From: Daejeonella sp.
GTDB taxonomy: Bacteria > Bacteroidota > Bacteroidia > Sphingobacteriales > Sphingobacteriaceae
Length of the DNA stretch: 64,000 bases
Reading direction: 5' to 3'
Assembly (NCBI RefSeq): GCF_017495225.1
Contig: NZ_JAFEIG010000020.1
Span: forward strand, 124,001-188,000
Under the pieces are notes generated by a model. That model saw nothing but the letters and a program-made list of their open reading frames with translations, was not told where the DNA came from and did no database searches. This document shows positions 27,153 to 36,712 of this stretch, piece by piece; the stretch's first letter is position 1, and each line of letters begins with the position of its first letter. The position numbers were made by a program, and so were the translations under genes.

Positions 27153-28019
27153 ATGACTTTCATACAACTCGAGAAAGAATTCATTGATGCTTTATCAACA
27201 ATTTACGATTCCCAAGAAGCAAAAAGCCTCACTTGGTTGAGCATAAACGCAGCGTCTAAGCTTGAAAGAGCGAAATACCTCAGTATGAGAGACGAGGAAA
27301 TACCTGCAGCTGATCTTGAAAAATTATTAGAAATTCTTGAACAATTAAAAATCGGACTTCCACTGCAATATATTTTAGGTGAAACAGAATTTTATGATTT
27401 AAAGTTTAAAGTAAACCCTTCTGTTCTTATCCCACGACCAGAAACCGAAGAATTAGTCGACTGGGCTTTAATTACCATCCGGGAAATGAAAGGTGAAACT
27501 GAAGTCTTAAAAATCGTCGATTTAGGTACTGGGAGTGGATGCATACCCATTTCAATTAAAAAATATATTCCTTTAGCTGATATTTCAGCAATTGATATCT
27601 CTAAAGAAGCCCTAAATACTGCCAAACAAAATGCTGAAATCAATAATACTGAAATCAAGTTCCTTGAGGATGATATTTTAAATCCTACGAGTCAAGAGTT
27701 AATTAATAATCAATACGATTTAATAATCAGCAATCCTCCTTATGTTACAGATTCCGAGAAATTGGAAATGCATCAAAATGTATTAAATCATGAGCCGCAT
27801 AGCGCATTGTTTGTTCCTGATAATGAAGCACTTAAGTTTTATGTATCCATTGCAGATTTTGCATTAAATCATTTGAATAAAAACGGATTTTTGTTTCTAG
27901 AAATTAATAAAAACCTTGGTAAGGAAACAGGTGAATTATTAACTAAACAAGGATTTAAAACTGTTGAAATCAGGCAAGATATGTATGGTAAGGACCGTAT
28001 GATCAAGGCTTCACTTTAA
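27153..28019 (+). CDS. prmC: Peptide chain release factor N5-glutamine methyltransferase
   Basis: 288 residues. N-terminal helical domain (1-90) with GLPLQYILGETEFYDLKFKV, then SAM-binding VDLGTGSGCIPIS at about 123-135, and the NPPY catalytic motif in DLIISNPPYVTD at about 192. RPETEELVDW is another PrmC/HemK hallmark. It methylates the GGQ glutamine of release factors. The nucleoid-associated gene starts 32 bp downstream on the same strand. Confidence 0.95.
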   Translation: MTFIQLEKEFIDALSTIYDSQEAKSLTWLSINAASKLERAKYLSMRDEEIPAADLEKLLEILEQLKIGLPLQYILGETEFYDLKFKVNPSVLIPRPETEELVDWALITIREMKGETEVLKIVDLGTGSGCIPISIKKYIPLADISAIDISKEALNTAKQNAEINNTEIKFLEDDILNPTSQELINNQYDLIISNPPYVTDSEKLEMHQNVLNHEPHSALFVPDNEALKFYVSIADFALNHLNKNGFLFLEINKNLGKETGELLTKQGFKTVEIRQDMYGKDRMIKASL

Positions 28020-28051
28020 TTTTAAATACTTTAAATCAACATTAAACAATT

Positions 28052-29104
28052 ATGATAAGCTATTTTGAAGCTACTCTCGCTAAAATTTCAGTCCACAGAG
28101 TGGGAAACAAAGCATTAAATGAATTTTACAGCTTGTCGGATAATACTCTTCAAATTGAGGATGAGACGCTTAGGCGACTTTTAATGCAGTATTTTTTATC
28201 GCCTTTTGAAAAATCTTTTGAATTATTTCGTTTTACTCATTCAAGCGATGATTTAAATTTAAATGAGCTTTTTCACTTTAGTTCTCAGATTTTTGAAGAT
28301 TTAGCGAGTTTTCATGAGCTTAGCGGACAAATCACCAAACATCTCTTTAATATCTCAAATCACCCAAAAATCAAGTCGGGAGAGCTTTATATCGCCACAT
28401 TTAAAGATATTCAGTTAGAAGGTGAGTTAGTGGATGCAATTGGTATTTTCAAATCTGAAACCAAAGAAAGTTATTTAAAAGTCAATCCGGAAGAGGGTGG
28501 TTTTGCTATTTCTTATGAAGAAGAGGCTATAAATATCACCAAACTCGACAAAGGATGCCTAATTTTTAATACTGAAAAGGATGAAGGTTTTAAAGTAATT
28601 GTAATAGATCAAACTAATCGTACCGATGCAGCTTATTGGAAAGATGAGTTTCTGCAGTTAAAAATCAGAAATGACAATTTCAATAAAACCAATACCACAC
28701 TTGGTGTTTGTAAAGAGTTCATTACCAATAAATTAGATGATGAATTCGATATCTCAAAGGCTGATAAAATTGATCTATTAAATAAATCAATGAAGTACTT
28801 TAAAGAGAAAGATAGCTTTGACATAGATGAGTTTTCGGAAGAGGTAATCGGCAACCCTAAGGCAATCGAATCTTTTAAAAACTATAGTAAGGAATATAAT
28901 GAAGAGTTTGATGCAGGTTTAGATCAACCATTCGATATATCAAGTGCTGCAGTAAAAAAACAGGCTAAAATTTTTAAGAGTATTTTAAAGCTTGATAAAA
29001 ATTTTCACATCTATATTCACGGAAATAAAGAATTAATTGAGAAAGGCTTCGATGATGATAAAGCCATGAATTATTATAAGGTTTACTTCAAGGAAGAGCA
29101 ATAG
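28052..29104 (+). CDS. Nucleoid-associated protein (NdpA/YejK family)
   Basis: 350 residues matching the 37-kDa nucleoid-associated family: KISVHRVGNKALNE at the N-terminus, GELYIATFKDI, DRTDAAYWKDEFLQ-like segment (RTDAAYWKDEFL), and C-terminal FHIYIHGNKELIEKGFDDDKAMNYYKVYFKEE. Acidic, Phe-rich, cytosolic. Family members bind the nucleoid; their exact role is unclear. Converges with xerD, stops 2 bp apart. Confidence 0.87.
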   Translation: MISYFEATLAKISVHRVGNKALNEFYSLSDNTLQIEDETLRRLLMQYFLSPFEKSFELFRFTHSSDDLNLNELFHFSSQIFEDLASFHELSGQITKHLFNISNHPKIKSGELYIATFKDIQLEGELVDAIGIFKSETKESYLKVNPEEGGFAISYEEEAINITKLDKGCLIFNTEKDEGFKVIVIDQTNRTDAAYWKDEFLQLKIRNDNFNKTNTTLGVCKEFITNKLDDEFDISKADKIDLLNKSMKYFKEKDSFDIDEFSEEVIGNPKAIESFKNYSKEYNEEFDAGLDQPFDISSAAVKKQAKIFKSILKLDKNFHIYIHGNKELIEKGFDDDKAMNYYKVYFKEEQ

Positions 29105-29105
29105 A

Positions 29106-30005
29106 TTAACTCCTAGGATGAAACTGAATGATTGTTTCTCTCAGATAATCGCGGTCAAGGTGCGTGTAAATCTCTGTAGTTGTAATACTTTCATGTCCTA
29201 ACATCTCTTGAACCGCTCTTAAATCGGCTCCACCCTCAATTAAATGTGTGGCAAATGAATGTCTGAATGTATGGGGACTAATACTCTTTTTAATTCCGGC
29301 CTTTTCGGCTAAATCTTTAATAATAAGAAAAACCATAACTCTTGAAATGGGGTTTCCTCGATTATTTAAAAATACAAAATCTTCATTTCCAGGTTTTACC
29401 TTTATGTGAACGCGAATTTCATCAATAAAAATACGTAAATATTTAACAGCATCTGAACCAATGGGTACCAAGCGTTCTTTATTGCCTTTTCCTAAAATTT
29501 TGATAAAATCGATATCTAAATAAAGATTTGAAATTTTCAAGCCAGTAAGCTCCGAAACTCGTAATCCACAACCATATAATATTTCTAACATGGCCTTATT
29601 TCGCATACCCTCTGGTTTTGAAAGGTCAACAGCTTCGATTAGATTATTAATTTCAACAATATTTAGAGTATCAGGTAGCTTCCGACTTGTTTTGGGGCTT
29701 TCTAAAAGTGCAGAGGGATCGGTACTAATATTGTTTTCAAGGACTAAATACTTGAAAAATGCTTTCAAACCAGATAAAACTCTAGCCTGAGTAGGAGGAA
29801 GCATTCCCAATTCATTCACCCAAACTAAAAAATCTTTTAGATCATCACTTGATATATTTTTTAAATCTTTTTCATCAGATTTAGCTATAAAATACTGCTT
29901 TAGCTTATCTACATCATGTAAATATGCTTCGATTGTATTCGCCGATAGGGAACGTTCCAATCTTAAATATGATTTAAAGCCGAGAAGACCTGATTGCCAG
30001 TCCAA
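29106..30005 (-). CDS. xerD: Tyrosine recombinase XerD-like
   Basis: 299 residues. N-terminal SAM-like core-binding domain (about 1-88), catalytic domain (about 105-295). Catalytic residues are visible: Arg in GCGLRVSEL, Lys in GKGNKERLVP, His-x-x-Arg in SPHTFRHSFATHL, His in MLGHESITTTEIYTH and the nucleophile Tyr in the same stretch. It resolves chromosome dimers at dif with a partner. Bacteroidota usually carry a XerC partner elsewhere; none is in this window, and the dif site is not recognised here. Confidence 0.92.
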   Translation of the reverse strand: MDWQSGLLGFKSYLRLERSLSANTIEAYLHDVDKLKQYFIAKSDEKDLKNISSDDLKDFLVWVNELGMLPPTQARVLSGLKAFFKYLVLENNISTDPSALLESPKTSRKLPDTLNIVEINNLIEAVDLSKPEGMRNKAMLEILYGCGLRVSELTGLKISNLYLDIDFIKILGKGNKERLVPIGSDAVKYLRIFIDEIRVHIKVKPGNEDFVFLNNRGNPISRVMVFLIIKDLAEKAGIKKSISPHTFRHSFATHLIEGGADLRAVQEMLGHESITTTEIYTHLDRDYLRETIIQFHPRS

Positions 30006-30046
30006 AATATTTTTTAAGTTTGATTAATCTTTAAGAATTAGAATTC

Positions 30047-30460
30047 ATGAAAATACAGATAATTAACGGACCAAATTTAAATTTACTTGGCGTACGTGAG
30101 AAATCAATTTACGGTGACAGTAGTTTTGAAACATATTTTGACGAATTAAAGTCCAAATATAGCATCATTGAGCTCGATTATTTTCAAAGTAATGTAGAAG
30201 GAGAAATTATTAATAAATTACATGAAGTCGGATTTTCTTATGATGGAATTATTCTGAATGCTGGTGGATATACCCATACATCTGTTGCTATTTCGGACGC
30301 AATTGCAGGAATAAATACGCCAGTTGTAGAGGTACACATATCAAATATCTATGCTAGAGAAGAATATAGGCACATTTCACTTACTGGCAAAAACTGCAAG
30401 GGTGTATTAACGGGTTTCGGATTAAACGGATACCGTTTAGCGTTAGAAAGTTTTCTTTAA
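30047..30460 (+). CDS. aroQ: 3-dehydroquinate dehydratase, type II
   Basis: 137 residues, the size of type II enzymes. IINGPNLNLLGVREKSIYG carries the catalytic Tyr, then QSNVEGEIINKLHE, NAGGYTHTSVAISDAI and VEVHISNIYAREEYRHISL with the catalytic His and Arg. It is a shikimate-pathway step in the cytosol. Its last 18 bp overlap the end of the convergent glycosyltransferase gene. Confidence 0.96.
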   Translation: MKIQIINGPNLNLLGVREKSIYGDSSFETYFDELKSKYSIIELDYFQSNVEGEIINKLHEVGFSYDGIILNAGGYTHTSVAISDAIAGINTPVVEVHISNIYAREEYRHISLTGKNCKGVLTGFGLNGYRLALESFL

Positions 30461-31471
30461 GCTTGAATAGTACCTTTTCTTATTTATAAAATACTCCCAA
30501 ACAATACTGCCTTTGAATAATCCTTTAGCATTAAATCTAGATTTTTTAATTTTTCGTGCTTTAGGAATATTTTTAAAGATGTTTTTAATAAAATAAAAAT
30601 GTGCATGATTGATTGCTAAAGCATTCTTAAATTTTCCATCTATTAAAAATTTAATCAAAGTAATAAAATCGAGCCAAAACCTGATAAAAATTATGAGGGT
30701 TGCTCTGCCTGCAGGAAGATTCTTTTGAAGCAGAACTAAATTGTTTCTGAAGTTAAGATAGGTTTTGAAAGGATTTTCAGCTTGTAAAGTCCCACCACCC
30801 ACATGATAAACCTGTGAATCTGCACAATACATAATTTTATAGCCTTCATTCTTCAAGCGCCAGCAAAGATCAATTTCCTCCATATGAGCAAAAAAATCTT
30901 CATCTAAGCCTTTCATTTCAAGCCAATTAGCTCTTTTTATAAAGAATGCTGCTCCTGAAGCCCAGAACACTTCTGAGCTCTCATTATATTGGCCATTATC
31001 AAGTTCTAAGGTGTCGAATACCCTTCCTCTACAAAAAGGATAACCAAATTGATCGATAAATCCTCCGGCAGCACCTGCATACTCAAATGATGATTTATTT
31101 GAATGAGATAGAATCTTAGGTTGAGCAGCGGCAATACTAGAATCTGATTCCATTAGCCTAATTATAGGCTCTATCCAATTTGGTAAGACCTCAACGTCAG
31201 AATTAAGCAATATAAAATAATCATGATTCAATTGACTTAAAACCTTATTATAGCCACCTGCAAAGCCATAATTTTGATCATTAATGATAATCTTTACATT
31301 GGGATAATTTTCACGAACAAAATCAACAGAATCATCACTAGAGGCATTATCGCCAACAATAATCTCTAAATTAGGATAAGTACTAGCACAAACAGAAGGA
31401 AGAAACTGCTTTAAATAAGCAATTCCATTCCAATTTAAAATAACAACTGCTACGCTCGGTAAATTAGTCAT
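30443..31471 (-). CDS. Family 2 glycosyltransferase
   Basis: 342 residues. GT-A fold with VAVVILNWNGIAYLKQFLPSV at the N-terminus, VGDNASSDDSVDFV, then FILLNSDVEVLP containing the DxD-type metal site, and DEDFFAHMEEIDLCWRLKNEGY near the acceptor site. A C-terminal hydrophobic/basic segment (about 255-300) suggests membrane attachment. Probably adds sugar to an envelope glycan. Its ATG overlaps the stop of the LpxL-like acyltransferase by 8 bp, so the two may act on the same lipid or polysaccharide. Confidence 0.88.
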   Translation of the reverse strand: MTNLPSVAVVILNWNGIAYLKQFLPSVCASTYPNLEIIVGDNASSDDSVDFVRENYPNVKIIINDQNYGFAGGYNKVLSQLNHDYFILLNSDVEVLPNWIEPIIRLMESDSSIAAAQPKILSHSNKSSFEYAGAAGGFIDQFGYPFCRGRVFDTLELDNGQYNESSEVFWASGAAFFIKRANWLEMKGLDEDFFAHMEEIDLCWRLKNEGYKIMYCADSQVYHVGGGTLQAENPFKTYLNFRNNLVLLQKNLPAGRATLIIFIRFWLDFITLIKFLIDGKFKNALAINHAHFYFIKNIFKNIPKARKIKKSRFNAKGLFKGSIVWEYFINKKRYYSSLKKTF

Positions 31472-32354
31472 GATTAACTTTTAAATTTTCTGGGCTAAAT
31501 TTCCATCTTTTATGCGACCAAAGCCAATATTCAGGTTTATTTCGAATAATATTTTCTAATTCTTGTGTGTGAATATTTGTAATTTCATGCTCTATTGTTG
31601 ATTCGGGTATATTAACTAAAGGTTTAATTAGGCACTCATAATAACCTCTCTTTATTTTATTTATGTTAAAATAAATTACTGGATAATTCGTCTTAGTAGC
31701 AATTTTCTCAACACCCAAAAAGATAGCTGTTTGCTGATTTAAAAAACTAGTAAAATATTGAGATTCTTCTCTAGGAGGGGTTTGATCACCTACCAAAACA
31801 ATAAGCGATGGTACCGATTTGTAATCGATAATTTTCCTTAAAGTTTGCTTCATTGGGATCATTATTGCACCGAATCTAGCCCTCATATTATTAAGTAAGT
31901 TTCCAAATCGCTTATTTGTTAATGGTTTATAAACAACTAATACTTTTGATTTTAAGGCATTTGCAGAGGCTAGGGGACCCCATTCCCAGTTTCCATAATG
32001 CCCAGAAACAGCTATCACTGATTGCCCAGAATCAGTATATTTAGTAATTTGTTCTAAATTTTTGATAATGAAGCGTTTTTGAATTTGTCCCCGACTTATA
32101 GTCATGGTTTTAATGGATTCGAATATTAAGTCGAGTAAATGTTTATAAAACCTCTTTTCAATTACATATCGTTCGTCATTTGTTTTCTCAGGAAATGACT
32201 TTAAAAGGTTTAATTGAACCACTTTTCTACGATATTTAACAAGATAAAATACCGGATAAAACAAAATGTCAGATAGAAAATAAAGCACGCGAAATGGCAG
32301 GATAGATACCAAAAACATGAAAACTGTAAGAATTCTAAAAAAAACTATTTTCAT
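31464..32354 (-). CDS. LpxL/HtrB-like lysophospholipid acyltransferase
   Basis: 296 residues with an N-terminal membrane anchor (about 5-35), the acyltransferase motif VSGHYGNWEWG (H-x4-E) at about residue 115, and PSLIVLVGDQTPP plus a C-terminal YWLWSHKRWKF, matching lipid A late acyltransferases. It likely adds a secondary acyl chain to lipid A at the inner membrane. Translationally coupled to the downstream glycosyltransferase. Divergent from the WbqC gene. Confidence 0.88.
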   Translation of the reverse strand: MKIVFFRILTVFMFLVSILPFRVLYFLSDILFYPVFYLVKYRRKVVQLNLLKSFPEKTNDERYVIEKRFYKHLLDLIFESIKTMTISRGQIQKRFIIKNLEQITKYTDSGQSVIAVSGHYGNWEWGPLASANALKSKVLVVYKPLTNKRFGNLLNNMRARFGAIMIPMKQTLRKIIDYKSVPSLIVLVGDQTPPREESQYFTSFLNQQTAIFLGVEKIATKTNYPVIYFNINKIKRGYYECLIKPLVNIPESTIEHEITNIHTQELENIIRNKPEYWLWSHKRWKFSPENLKVNHD

Positions 32355-32459
32355 TTTAAACCTTATCGGCGTGTATATCAGTTAATTTAGTAAAGATAAA
32401 TTTACTTTATAGCTGTTAACTAATAAATTCTACATATTTGCACAAACTTAATCTAAACG

Positions 32460-33068
32460 ATGGAAAAAGGCGCAGTCTTCCCTTTATTTTATCTTCCTCC
32501 AATTGAATATTTCAGTAAAATGTTAATTCATAAGGAAAATATCATTCTTGAAAATGCTGAAAATTTTCAAAAACAAAGCTATCGAAATCGAGCAACCATA
32601 CATTCCCCAAATGGAAAATTAGATTTGGCTGTTCCTGTTATAAAAGGTTCAAAATCGCATACAAAAGTGAAGGATGTACGTATTAGTTACGATTTTCAGT
32701 GGCAACGTCTGCATTTGATGGGTCTTCAAACTTCCTATAGAAGTTCTGCCTATTTTGAGTATTATGAAGACGATTTCAATATGTTTTATGAAAAGAAATG
32801 GACTTTTTTATATGATTATAATGAAGAAATGCTCCATTTAATATTAAAATTCCTGAAATTAAAAATTGAATATAGATACACGGATGAATTTGAAAAAACT
32901 TATACTGATTTTGCAGATTTCAGAGACAGTATTCATCCAAAAAGAACTTCTTTAGATAATTTCAAGCCTTATTTTCAAGTTTTTGAGGATCGTAATGGTT
33001 TTTTGCCTAACTTGAGTATCCTAGACTTATTGTTTAGCCAAGGGCCACAAAGCTTGAAATATCTTTAA
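32460..33068 (+). CDS. WbqC family protein
   Basis: 202 residues. The N-terminal half (VFPLFYLPPIEYFSKML, SYRNRATIHSPNGKLDLAVPV) and KVKDVRISYDFQWQRLHLMGLQTSYRSSAYFEYYEDD in the middle are the WbqC pattern. Members occur in O-antigen loci and elsewhere; no enzymatic activity is established to my knowledge. Bacteroidota copies are often near signal peptidase or envelope genes. corA follows 2 bp after the stop. Confidence 0.82.
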   Translation: MEKGAVFPLFYLPPIEYFSKMLIHKENIILENAENFQKQSYRNRATIHSPNGKLDLAVPVIKGSKSHTKVKDVRISYDFQWQRLHLMGLQTSYRSSAYFEYYEDDFNMFYEKKWTFLYDYNEEMLHLILKFLKLKIEYRYTDEFEKTYTDFADFRDSIHPKRTSLDNFKPYFQVFEDRNGFLPNLSILDLLFSQGPQSLKYL

Positions 33069-33070
33069 TA

Positions 33071-34195
33071 ATGGCAAAAATCAGGAGAATAAGGCTTAAA
33101 AAGAGAAAATATATCCCCGTACCAGGTATAAGTCCGGGTTCTATACAACTATATGAAGGAGCATTAAAACCTAAAATAAGCTTCTATGCCTATACTACCG
33201 AAGAATTTTACAATGAAGAAGTTAGTAATAACCAAAGTCTAGAGCTTTTACTCAACAAATATAAAGACTACCATTTTTGGATAGACATTAAAGGGATTGG
33301 AGATGCTGATTTATTAAGTTTTATTGAAAGTAAATTCAGCATAAATAAATTAGTGATTGAAGATATAGCGGATTGTAGGCAACGTCCAAAGCTTGATGAC
33401 TACGATGATTATTTATTCTCCGTTAGTCGCATGCTTTATGTAGATAAACATCATGAAATTGAGAATGAACAAGTTTCATTTATTTTATTTTCTAAATTAT
33501 TAATCAGTTTTCAAGAAAGTTATTCAGACAATATTTCACCTGTAATAAATCGTTTGAAGGGAGGGAAGGGAAATATCAGAAAATTAGGCTCTTCCTACTT
33601 AATGTATGCATTAACAGATATTATTCTGGATAATTATTTCAACCTCATTTATAAATTGGGAGATGAATTAGAAACTATTGAAGAGTTATTATATCATCGA
33701 GCGAATAAATCTTTAATGTTTCAAACTCAAAACATAAAAAGAGAAATGATTAGTATCCGTAGGGCAGCATGGCCAGAACGCGATAAAATAAATGATATGA
33801 TTAGGTGTGAATCGAAATTAATTTCTAAAACTTCAAGAACTTATCTGAAGGATACTTACGATCATACTATGCAAATAATTGATCTTATTGAAAACTATAA
33901 GGATCTGACAACGAGCTTAATAGACATGAATTTAACGTTAATCAGTCAGCGAATGAATGAAATTATGAAAGTTTTAACCATAATTTCATCCATTTTTATT
34001 CCTTTGACCTTTATTGCTGGTGTGTATGGGATGAATTTCGCTGCTCATGATCCCAAAACTGGTAAAGAGTTGGTAAATAATATGCCTGAATTATATCAAG
34101 AAAATGGTTATTTATTCACAATGTTAGGGATGTTAATCATTGCTATTGGCCAAATGATCTATTTTTGGCGTAAAGGCTGGTTAAATAAAAATTAG
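33071..34195 (+). CDS. corA: CorA-type magnesium/cobalt transporter
   Basis: 374 residues. Cytosolic N-terminal alpha/beta domain (1-250), long stalk helix, two C-terminal membrane segments with the signature YGMNF between them (about residue 317-321) and a basic tail. Forms a pentameric Mg2+ channel in the inner membrane. The WIDIKGIGDADLL and EDIADCRQRPKLDDYDDYLF segments are typical. It is directly followed by the unrelated Mg2+ transporter mgtE. Confidence 0.94.
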   Translation: MAKIRRIRLKKRKYIPVPGISPGSIQLYEGALKPKISFYAYTTEEFYNEEVSNNQSLELLLNKYKDYHFWIDIKGIGDADLLSFIESKFSINKLVIEDIADCRQRPKLDDYDDYLFSVSRMLYVDKHHEIENEQVSFILFSKLLISFQESYSDNISPVINRLKGGKGNIRKLGSSYLMYALTDIILDNYFNLIYKLGDELETIEELLYHRANKSLMFQTQNIKREMISIRRAAWPERDKINDMIRCESKLISKTSRTYLKDTYDHTMQIIDLIENYKDLTTSLIDMNLTLISQRMNEIMKVLTIISSIFIPLTFIAGVYGMNFAAHDPKTGKELVNNMPELYQENGYLFTMLGMLIIAIGQMIYFWRKGWLNKN

Positions 34196-34284
34196 TAATC
34201 TTTAATATTTTAATTCCAAGGAAATGTTAAGAAAGCTTCTTACAAATATGCCCGAATATCAGCCTAATTTGCTAATTTTAACGG

Positions 34285-35634
34285 ATGCAGTCTTTTGAGC
34301 TAGATAAATCGGATCTTTTAAAGATCAAGCAGGCCCTTGAAGGGGATGATGACGCTTTAAAAGCATTTATTTCTGAATATCATCCCTCCGAAATTGCTAT
34401 ACTTTTTGAGAGTATTTCTCAAGAATCAAGAGAACGTATCATAAGTATTTTACCTGCTGAATTAGCCTCAGAAGTTATTTCTGAGATGGATTCCGAATTC
34501 CACCCCGAGAAACTCTTAGAAAATTTACTTCCCGAAAGGCGATCTGAAATTGTTGAGGAGTTAGACTATGATGATGCTACAGATATTATTAGTCAGCTTC
34601 CTGAAGAACAGCAACAAGAAATTCTTGAAGAGCTTGATGAAGAAGATGCCTCTAATATCCGCTCGCTATTAAAGTATGAGAAGGATACAGCGGGTGGTTT
34701 AATGAATACTCAGGTTATTAAGATAAATGAGCATTTAATTAAAAAGGATGCGCTGGAAGAGATTATTCAGCAGTCTGAAGAAATGGAGGAGTTTTATACT
34801 ATCAATGTTATAAACGACCAAAATATCTTAATGGGTATTGTTAGTTTAAAAGACATTATAAAAGCACGAAATAATGTCAGAATCAAAGAATTAATTATAT
34901 CCGATTTTGTTTATGTTAAAGCTGAAACTGATCAGGAGGAAGTAGCAAAATTGATTTCTCAATATAATCTTACTAGTATTCCTGTAGTAGATGATAATAT
35001 GCAGCTTCTAGGCCGAATTACATTTGATGATGTAATTGACGTAATGGAAGAGGAAAATACGGAGGATATCCTGAAAATATCAGGGGTATCTGAAGATGAA
35101 GAACTTGCAGGTAATTGGAAAGAAGCTGTAAAAAGTCGGCTGCCTTGGCTTATTTTAAACCTTGGCACCGCATTTTTAGCTGCTTCAATTATACGATATT
35201 TCGATTCTACCATAGCCAGTATGGGTGTACTAGCGGGCTACATGGTAATTATTGCTGGAATGGGCGGAAATGCTGCTACACAAGCACTTGCAGTAACTGT
35301 AAGACGTATTTCACTTAACGATCTTACTGATAATCAAGCATATAGGACTGTTTTAAAAGAATTTACTGTAGGACTAATCAATGGCGCTGCCATCGGGTTA
35401 ATCGTGTTATTGTTTGCTTTATTTTATGATCAAGATCCGATGCTTGGATTGATTATTTTTATAGCCATGACAGGAAACCTAATTATTGCTGGAATATCTG
35501 GTTCAGCGATCCCATTAGTTCTAAAGAGAATAGGAGTAGATCCAGCTATTGCTTCATCAATTATAATAACCACATTTACCGATGTTTTTGGGTTTTTATT
35601 ATTACTCGGACTTGCAAGTCATTTAATTCTATAA
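34285..35634 (+). CDS. mgtE: MgtE-type magnesium transporter
   Basis: 449 residues with the standard order: acidic N-domain (about 1-130; PEERRSEIVEELDYDDATDIISQLPEE-type repeats), paired CBS domains (about 135-255; FYTINVINDQNILMGIVSLKDI and TSIPVVDDNMQLLGRITFDDVID), a plug helix, then five membrane segments (about 285-449) with AGMGGNAATQALAVTVR. The CBS and N domains gate the channel by cytosolic Mg2+. No Mg riboswitch is visible in the 89-bp gap after corA. Confidence 0.94.
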   Translation: MQSFELDKSDLLKIKQALEGDDDALKAFISEYHPSEIAILFESISQESRERIISILPAELASEVISEMDSEFHPEKLLENLLPERRSEIVEELDYDDATDIISQLPEEQQQEILEELDEEDASNIRSLLKYEKDTAGGLMNTQVIKINEHLIKKDALEEIIQQSEEMEEFYTINVINDQNILMGIVSLKDIIKARNNVRIKELIISDFVYVKAETDQEEVAKLISQYNLTSIPVVDDNMQLLGRITFDDVIDVMEEENTEDILKISGVSEDEELAGNWKEAVKSRLPWLILNLGTAFLAASIIRYFDSTIASMGVLAGYMVIIAGMGGNAATQALAVTVRRISLNDLTDNQAYRTVLKEFTVGLINGAAIGLIVLLFALFYDQDPMLGLIIFIAMTGNLIIAGISGSAIPLVLKRIGVDPAIASSIIITTFTDVFGFLLLLGLASHLIL

Positions 35635-35668
35635 TTTATTGTTTCTTTAATTTAACCCTTATTTATTT

Positions 35669-35676
35669 TAGATTTG
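35669..35676 (+). promoter_or_regulatory. Possible -7 box for bioB
   Basis: TAGATTTG matches TAnnTTTG 26 bp upstream of the bioB ATG. The nearest TTG (35639-35641) is 27 bp upstream, longer than the usual 19-21, so this is a partial match only. Confidence 0.35.
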
Positions 35677-35702
35677 CGGAACGTTTTATTAGGAATTAAA
35701 CC

Positions 35703-36698
35703 ATGACTGAAATAAGAAATAACTGGACCAAAGAAGAAATATCCGAAATTTACCATAGTCCGCTACTCGATTTAGTTTATCGTGCAGCAAGTGTCCATCG
35801 TGAAAATAAGGACTATTCAGAGGTTCAAATTAGCAGTCTTTTATCCATTAAAACAGGTGGTTGCCCTGAAGATTGTTCTTATTGCCCTCAAGCGGCTAGA
35901 TACCATACTGACTTAGAAGTTCAAGCATTAATGTCGGTAGATCAAGTAACCGAAGCCGCTAAAAAAGCAAAAGATGCAGGAGCTTCAAGACTTTGCATGG
36001 GTGCAGCTTGGCGCGAAGTTAGAGATAACCGCGATTTTGATCGAGTTATAGAGATGGTAAGTTCGGTAAATGCATTAGACATGGAGGTTTGTTGCACGCT
36101 GGGCATGCTTACAGAATCTCAAGCTCAACGATTGGCTGATGCAGGCCTGTATGCCTATAATCATAATTTAGATACTTCAGAGGAAGATTATAAACGAATT
36201 ATTAGTACTCGGACTTATGATGATCGTTTACAAACCATTGAGCATGCTCGTAAAGCTAAATTAACAGTTTGTAGTGGTGGAATTATTGGCTTAGGAGAAA
36301 CTGTTGAAGATAGAATTTCTATGCTTAAAACATTGTCGAACATGTCAAAGCATCCTGAATCAGTCCCAGTGAACGCTTTAGTACCCGTTAAAGGAACACC
36401 TTTAGAAGATCAACCACGTGTATCTGTTTGGGAAATGGTACGTATGATTGCCACCGCTAGAATTATTATGCCTAAAACTGTGGTACGTTTATCTGCTGGT
36501 AGAACAGAAATGAGCCTTACCGACCAAGCATTTTGCTTTATGGCTGGTGCAAACTCAATTTTTGCCGGCGATAAGTTATTAACTACTCCTAATCCATCTT
36601 TTAACGACGACATGGCCATGTTTGAGCTTTTAGGATTAAAACCTCGTGAAGCCTTTAAAAACGGTCGTAATGCGAAGGAAAACACGGAATTAGTTTAA
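35703..36698 (+). CDS. bioB: Biotin synthase
   Basis: 331 residues. Radical-SAM motif [12 protein letters not shown] (C-x3-C-x2-C) at about 54-63, further Fe-S ligands in EVCCTLGML, and [22 protein letters not shown] and [10 protein letters not shown], all BioB landmarks. Inserts sulfur into dethiobiotin in the cytosol. No other bio gene is adjacent. A DsbA-like gene follows within 15 bp. Confidence 0.96.
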   Translation: MTEIRNNWTKEEISEIYHSPLLDLVYRAASVHRENKDYSEVQISSLLSIKTGGCPEDCSYCPQAARYHTDLEVQALMSVDQVTEAAKKAKDAGASRLCMGAAWREVRDNRDFDRVIEMVSSVNALDMEVCCTLGMLTESQAQRLADAGLYAYNHNLDTSEEDYKRIISTRTYDDRLQTIEHARKAKLTVCSGGIIGLGETVEDRISMLKTLSNMSKHPESVPVNALVPVKGTPLEDQPRVSVWEMVRMIATARIIMPKTVVRLSAGRTEMSLTDQAFCFMAGANSIFAGDKLLTTPNPSFNDDMAMFELLGLKPREAFKNGRNAKENTELV

Positions 36699-36712
36699 TT
36701 TTTCAGAGGTTG

